Of a DNA stretch of 23,350 nucleotides, positions 19,355-23,350 are shown one piece after another. The notes beneath the pieces are model-generated. The model was not told the origin of the DNA. It ran no database searches and saw only the letters and a program-made list of their open reading frames with translations. How positions within the stretch are numbered: position 1 is the first letter of the stretch; the number at the start of each line of letters is the position of its first letter. Both the position numbers and the translations under genes were made by a program. Source of the stretch: Bigelowiella natans CCMP2755 (taxonomy: Eukaryota; Cercozoa; Chlorarachniophyceae); NCBI GenBank assembly GCA_000320545.1, contig ADNK01002642.1:10001-33350 (forward strand). Reading direction: 5' to 3'.

Positions 19355-20545
19355 CATATGATTGATTTATAATTTATATCTCGTCATTTGCGGACGTATG
19401 CGCATGTTATTTTGTTTGGGGAGGGGGAGGGGGGAGGGGGGCGGGATGTGCTGTCTATCTGCAGACACTTGAGTTATTCACTCGTGTGTATTTAGTGAGA
19501 GAGACAGGGGAAATAGAGGAAAATGATAATAATGAAGAGCAAGTTGGCGGCACTGCTGATGACAAGGAGGAAGCTCAGATTGGAGAATCGAACAAAAGCG
19601 GGAGTCCTACAACAAACCGATCAAAATTGAGCAGCAAAAAAGGCATGCAAGCTATGAGCGGTGGTCGTAGTCGGCGAGAGATCATCTTCACTGAAGAGGT
19701 GGCGGCGACGTCTTTTTGTTTCATGGGAATGGAGAGTGCCTTACGTGCGTTTCGAGCGTTGATTGAAGGAGGAAAACATGTCTGCGTGGTCCAAAATAAA
19801 CAACCATTTTAATGAAAGAGAGAACTGGGAAGGAAAGTGAGAGAGGGCGAGAGAAGGATTTAGCTATATGTACATCATAAGCTAGCGATGCCCTGCACTT
19901 CCTTCAGTTTTCTTATCTTTTTGCAGTACTCACTGGATGCACCGAGAAGCATAGATGAGGAAGAGGTCAATGAGGACAAGAAAGTGGTGAGGGAGAAGGC
20001 AGAGCGTCCTGAAACCGAACATGATCAACCACTCCCCAAAAATGACAACAAAGTCAAGAAATTCGACGTCGTCGTGAAACGCCAACGTGGTGGTGGCGGT
20101 ATGGGGGGTGGCACGAAAGCTGCGAGGAATATGTCCGCAGTCAAGAAAAATATTTCGGCTCTAGATGATTTAACGCGCAGTATAATTATAAAAACGCAAG
20201 TGACAAAAACAGAAAGCAGCCCGAAACGAAAACTAGGTTTGCCTCCACGTGTCTCAATTCGCGCATTGGACAGGTGAGAATTTGTTCTCTTTCTTGCCCC
20301 AAGCACATCCGTTTACCTTTATTCGTTCCCGAAATGCCCTCTGACTGAGTTTGTAGTGTAAATGTGCGTGTGCAATGTTGTTGCTGTTGGTGTGGTGATG
20401 CTTGGTAGTTTTGGTGTTTGTTCATCGTCAGCGAAACGCAACTTGTGATCTACTGGGTCAATGATTGTAGATGGTAATTCAAATGATTGTTTTGATTAGA
20501 CTCGACGCTGCAAGATCCCGTCTGCATTCGTCACTCGCAGTTTGA
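17193..20545 (+). CDS. Protein with a C2/SKICH-like beta-sandwich, multi-exon
   Basis: The firm exons are 18520-18576, 18767-18863, 18996-19047, 19154-19214, 19465-19698, 19927-20273 and 20500-20545: GT..AG, all phases agreeing, 297 residues to a TGA stop. Likely earlier exons are 17193-17481, 18076-18137 and 18293-18353, also in phase but less certain; the start codon is not found. The early part is Ser/Thr/Pro-rich. From residue 1 of exon 18520 come VWQEGDWIGIYSLGE, then RWYRVTKREL, NVSIPGKYEFRYYRN and FELSHPLDV. DWIG(I/L)(Y/F) followed 40-50 residues later by a YEFRY-type strand is the pattern of SKICH and related C2-like sandwich domains (CALCOCO, TAX1BP1, INPP5K), used for membrane or protein binding. 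The C-terminal half is Glu/Lys-rich with SISALDDLTRSI and a basic end. The domain call is inference from motifs. Confidence 0.6.
18431..18455 (+). repeat. Poly-T run
   Basis: 25 T in the intron before exon 18520, about 65 nt from its acceptor. Confidence 0.9.
18621..18694. repeat. (CT)n(GT)n compound microsatellite
   Basis: CT repeat with one TGTAT interruption (18621-18680) followed by GT (18681-18694), in the intron between exons 18520-18576 and 18767-18863. Confidence 0.95.
19072..19100 (+). repeat. Poly-T then poly-C
   Basis: Eight T then about 21 C, in the intron before exon 19154. Confidence 0.9.
19285..19290 (+). terminator. AATAAA overlapping an in-frame stop
   Basis: If exon 19154 is not spliced at 19214, its frame stays open to a TAA at 19287-19289, and that stop lies inside an AATAAA hexamer (19285-19290). 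This could end a short alternative transcript of the C2/SKICH-like gene. Confidence 0.3.
19312..19354. repeat. (TA)n(TG)n compound microsatellite
   Basis: TA repeat followed by a short TG repeat in the intron between exons 19154-19214 and 19465-19698. Confidence 0.95.
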
Positions 20546-20768
20546 GTGCATCATGTTTCAATGGATGTGATGCAATTGTATATATAGCACAATCAATCTC
20601 TGCAAAGCAGTTTCAATTTGAATGAGTGTGAGAGCGGCAACGCAAAATCTTGCGCGCCTCACTTAGTGCATAATGTGCGCAAGCGTATGTTGCATGCATT
20701 GCATATGTGGGCTTTGCTTCGTCGCGCACCATGCATGCATGTTATTAGACATGAAACGTGATATATGT

Positions 20769-20849
20769 GTAATACATCTTATTACTGTGTCTATATATCA
20801 TTATGTAATATGATGTGTATGTAATACATCTCATTACTGTGTCCATTAT
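20769..20849. repeat. 29-bp near-perfect direct repeat, two copies
   Basis: Copies at 20769-20797 and 20821-20849, 52 bp apart. Both read GTAATACATCT, then T or C, then ATTACTGTGTC, and then diverge slightly. Confidence 0.75.
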
Positions 20850-21449
20850 ATGCTGCTGCAGTGTGCCCCAGCTAGGCAGGCTCTGGCAGGGAAGCTGCCC
20901 CCCCCCCTCCCAAAGACCCCACTTTTCTCTCCTCCCTCTCCAACTCGATTCACCGTTCAAGCCTGATCTACCGTGACTCTCAACCAACTCATCGATGCTG
21001 CTCGTCGCATGATCACCCATTGTGTTTGATTCTAGCTATAGCTGTCGCATGCAGAGTCGCATTGCGGACTCATGCGATGACTTGTGGTCTCAATCGCGAC
21101 GCTGCCGGTTGACACCACCACCAATTGCAGGCAGCAGGGCTGACAAGTCGCTCCTCGCAATGATTTTTGCTTGCAAGCTTACAGGCACTCATAATCTGCT
21201 GCGTGTGTGCAGACAAAACGCAGGCGTCTCGCCCCACGTGGTTCCACTCTTGCGCACGTTGGTTTGCATATCAATGCTCAGTTCAATGTCCACGTTTAAC
21301 GTTCAGTGTTCGTGGAGCATCTGGAGTTGAACGATGTGATGTTGGTGCAGTGGGCTGCTTTCGTCAAAGTGGAAGGAACGCGGCGGGTGTGAACGCAGCA
21401 ACAGTGACATTGCGGTGCACAGAGTGCCAAAGTGTGCACTTGCTAGCTG

Positions 21450-21510
21450 TGTGCATTGCACACACAGTGTGCACCACGTCCAATGCACAGATCGATCGAG
21501 CTATAGCTCG
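21450..21510. repeat. Inverted repeats and a 14-bp palindrome
   Basis: TGTGCATTG at 21450-21458 pairs with CAATGCACA at 21481-21489 (9 of 9). Directly after it, CGAGCTATAGCTCG at 21497-21510 is a perfect palindrome. No gene overlaps convincingly. Confidence 0.7.
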
Positions 21511-22379
21511 CGGAGCTGACACGCTTCGCGCTTCGCGCTGAACGCTGGGACGTCCCACCACTGGACCAGCTTGCTGGTTCTGCAGCCTCAATGAATGACT
21601 TCAGCTACACCGCCCCGATCGTTCACGAAACGCCTGTTTTTGGGTCCAAAATCATTGTTTCAGTCAAGCCAGTTGCTGTTTGTGCAGTTTGGCAGTGACA
21701 ACACCTGACGCTTCCAGGAGGCTCTGGGTGGAGGCTGTGGAAAGCAAGGGGGTGACAAGGTCTTGCTGTCCTGCTCGACGAGGACAAGAAGCGCGCACAA
21801 AGTCCAGAAGCGTGCTAGCGCATGAGTCGCAAGGCGGTAGCGCAAAAGTCACTTGCGCCTCTGGTTTTGCAGCAGGCTAGCGGGCTAGCAAGGGTGGCAG
21901 AGGTTGTGGACCACCAACACTCTCGAGCACCATCGTCACCCAATTCCAAAATGCCGGGGGAGCGCGGGGGACGAACTCCTGCGGATCTCGCGAGATAAAT
22001 CCCTTGCCTTCGATGAATTTTCTTGTCGTAGGACATAAATGGCGGGGTATTTCTGGCAATAAACGGCTGGATTCCGTGCGTTCCGCTCCCTTTGCCTTTG
22101 CACGTGTGTGCACAACACTGCGCGAACGAACGCCCGCTGCCCCCTCCCCCCACAAGCCGCTGTTTCAGAGAGAGAGAGACCGTGAACGCTCCGAGATAGG
22201 ATGGGTCGTCCGATGCATGTTATTTGGATTCGAGTGTATGTACTTTTCGAGGAAATCATCGTCTTCGGAACCCCTCCCCGACCCCACCGGGCGATAGTAT
22301 ATGTGCCCTTCATGTTGCCGCATAGGATGTAGGCAAAGCAGTGATTACCTTCGATTCTTCCTTAAAATTTTACCATTCG

Positions 22380-23215
22380 ATGCTAGGGTTTCTCTGGTTC
22401 CTAGCCAGTTTGCTGGCACTGATTAAAGGAGCTAGAGGGGAAAATGAAGATGTCGGGATGTGCGGAGGATTCGTTACTGCATCCGAGAATCTAGTCAAGT
22501 ATGCACTGCTAAAGAGCTTTATGCGCGGACAATGCTTTCTGTTGTTGGTCGATTGATATCTATATGCATTTCCATCGTTGAGACCGTATTGTCCCCTTCC
22601 TTGCTCTGCAACTAGATTAATGGACAGCAACTTGGACTTCTCGAATGTAGAGGTCAGTATATACAACATCTCTCTCTCTCTCTCTCTCTCTTCCTCTCTC
22701 TTTCTCTTTCCCTCGCTTCCTTCCTCCCCCCATTCATATAGTTTCGAACCTCCTTCCCCACATTATTCTTTTATCACCAATGCCGTTCTGTCTCTCACCG
22801 AAATGCAAGGTCCATCTCTACACAGAGGATCACTTACTGAAACATTCTTCGGGTAAAGACAGTAGTCCACAGTAGTGGCAAATCCGCTCTCTTGAGACCC
22901 CCCCCCCCCCTTCCCCCCGAGAGATCTATGTGCAGATGATGTAATTATGCAGTATTATTACGGTTCTGATATCGATGCGAGTGCATCGGCTTCCGATGTT
23001 TAGATTGTGTAACAAATGCATCATTGTCGTAGTAGAGAACACTACCGACCGGAGTGTTGTTCTTTAGATAACCTGCACTACCCCTAAATAGCGCGCAATG
23101 CAGATGATGAGTTGTATTGATTGCCGGCTAACAACAGAGTGCTCGCCAAACGGGTATTTCTTCGTCCCGCTTTACAGCAAAGGAGGTTACTACCTCAAGG
23201 TTGAAGGCCCAGATG
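22380..23215 (+). CDS. NOMO: NOMO (nodal modulator) homologue, 5' part
   Basis: Four exons are visible: 22380-22498, 22616-22652, 22810-22852, 23138-23215. Introns are GT..AG with matching phases (2, 0, 1), and the last donor (G|GTATTT) leads out of the window. The ATG at 22380 starts a signal peptide (hydrophobic core FLWFLASLLALI, residues 4-15). The mature start has CGGFV (28-32), NLDFSNVEVHLYT (45-57) and CSPNGYFFVPLYSKGGYYLKVEGP (68-91 with the gaps filled by those exons), matching in order the first beta-sandwich repeat of NOMO proteins. Known role: NOMO is an ER-membrane glycoprotein with a long luminal array of Ig-like folds, in the NOMO-nicalin-TMEM147 complex behind the Sec61 translocon that helps multipass membrane protein biogenesis. 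Only about 93 of its usual roughly 1200 residues are here. Confidence 0.9.
22667..22740 (+). repeat. CT-rich intron tract
   Basis: (CT)n from about 22670 to 22691 continuing into TTCC/CCTT pyrimidine-rich sequence, in NOMO intron 2 on the sense strand. Confidence 0.85.
22853..23137 (+). other. NOMO intron 3
   Basis: 285-nt intron between exons 22810-22852 and 23138-23215, with a poly-C run at about 22899-22909 and acceptor CAACAG at its end. I see no other feature in it. Confidence 0.75.
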
Positions 23216-23227
23216 GTATTTATATAA

Positions 23228-23276
<49 letters not shown>
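23228..23276. repeat. (TA)n microsatellite
   Basis: About 48 nt of TA repeat, starting 13 nt after the donor of the last visible NOMO exon. Confidence 0.95.
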
Positions 23277-23279
<3 letters not shown>

Positions 23280-23350
23280 ATTACATCAACAACCATCAGC
23301 AAAAATAGAGAGAGAAAAGCAATCCGGATTGCTATGGTATATCGTACGAA

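Larger units (their letters stand above)
20546..22379. other. 1.8 kb spacer without a convincing gene
   Basis: From the end of the C2/SKICH-like gene to the NOMO start. Open frames of up to 124 codons occur (for example plus strand 21167-21541), but they are Cys/Ala/Arg-rich with no domain, no good splice partners and competing frames on the other strand. The stretch holds a 29-bp direct repeat, palindromes and many GTGCA/TGCAC words. It presumably contains the NOMO promoter, which I could not pinpoint. Confidence 0.5.

Noticed and set aside
21167-21541. Plus-strand open frame of 124 codons
   Set aside because: Composition is Cys/Ala/Arg-rich without a domain, it has no good splice partners, and other frames on both strands are also open.

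Overview
This is a piece of nuclear DNA from an intron-rich eukaryote. There is no bacterial-style gene packing. Coding sequence is broken into many short exons (about 29 to 420 nt, apart from two longer ones) with GT..AG borders and matching intron phases on both strands. The spacers and introns are packed with TA, GT/CA, CT/GA, GAA, poly-C and poly-T simple repeats. This suggests a protist or alga, and the style recalls stramenopile algae, but no marker here fixes the lineage, so treat that as a guess. All gene models below were spliced by eye from splice motifs, phase agreement and protein sense, with no transcript evidence.

Layout, left to right: a possible minus-strand exon (85-302); a plus-strand gene of unknown function (1036-2225); a CTAG-dense convergent spacer; a nine-exon minus-strand gene of unknown function (3273-5591); a closely divergent plus-strand three-exon C2H2 zinc-finger gene (5697-7912); a second convergent spacer with TA/GT repeats and more CTAG sites; a minus-strand two-pore-domain potassium (K2P) channel gene in at least 12 exons (8795-12423, probably starting at 12720); a minus-strand gene of unknown function (12941-15166); 56 bp away, a divergent plus-strand gene of unknown function (15223-16656); a plus-strand gene with a C2/SKICH-like beta-sandwich segment (about 17193-20545); a 1.8 kb spacer with repeats and palindromes; and the 5' end of a plus-strand NOMO (nodal modulator) gene (22380 to beyond the window).

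The best supported assignments are K2P (both selectivity filters, four membrane segments and a basic M2-M3 linker emerge after splicing), NOMO (signal peptide plus the first conserved domain) and the zinc-finger protein (two complete fingers; the three exons total exactly 525 codons). The other four multi-exon genes have self-consistent splicing but no family that I can name. The neighbours do not form an obvious pathway. I see no RNA gene, CRISPR array, phage, transposase or mobile-element coding sequence. The most useful points for a second look are the highly fragmented K2P gene, the CTAG-rich convergent spacers, the two very short divergent promoters, and the homopolymer runs that fall inside or beside coding exons.
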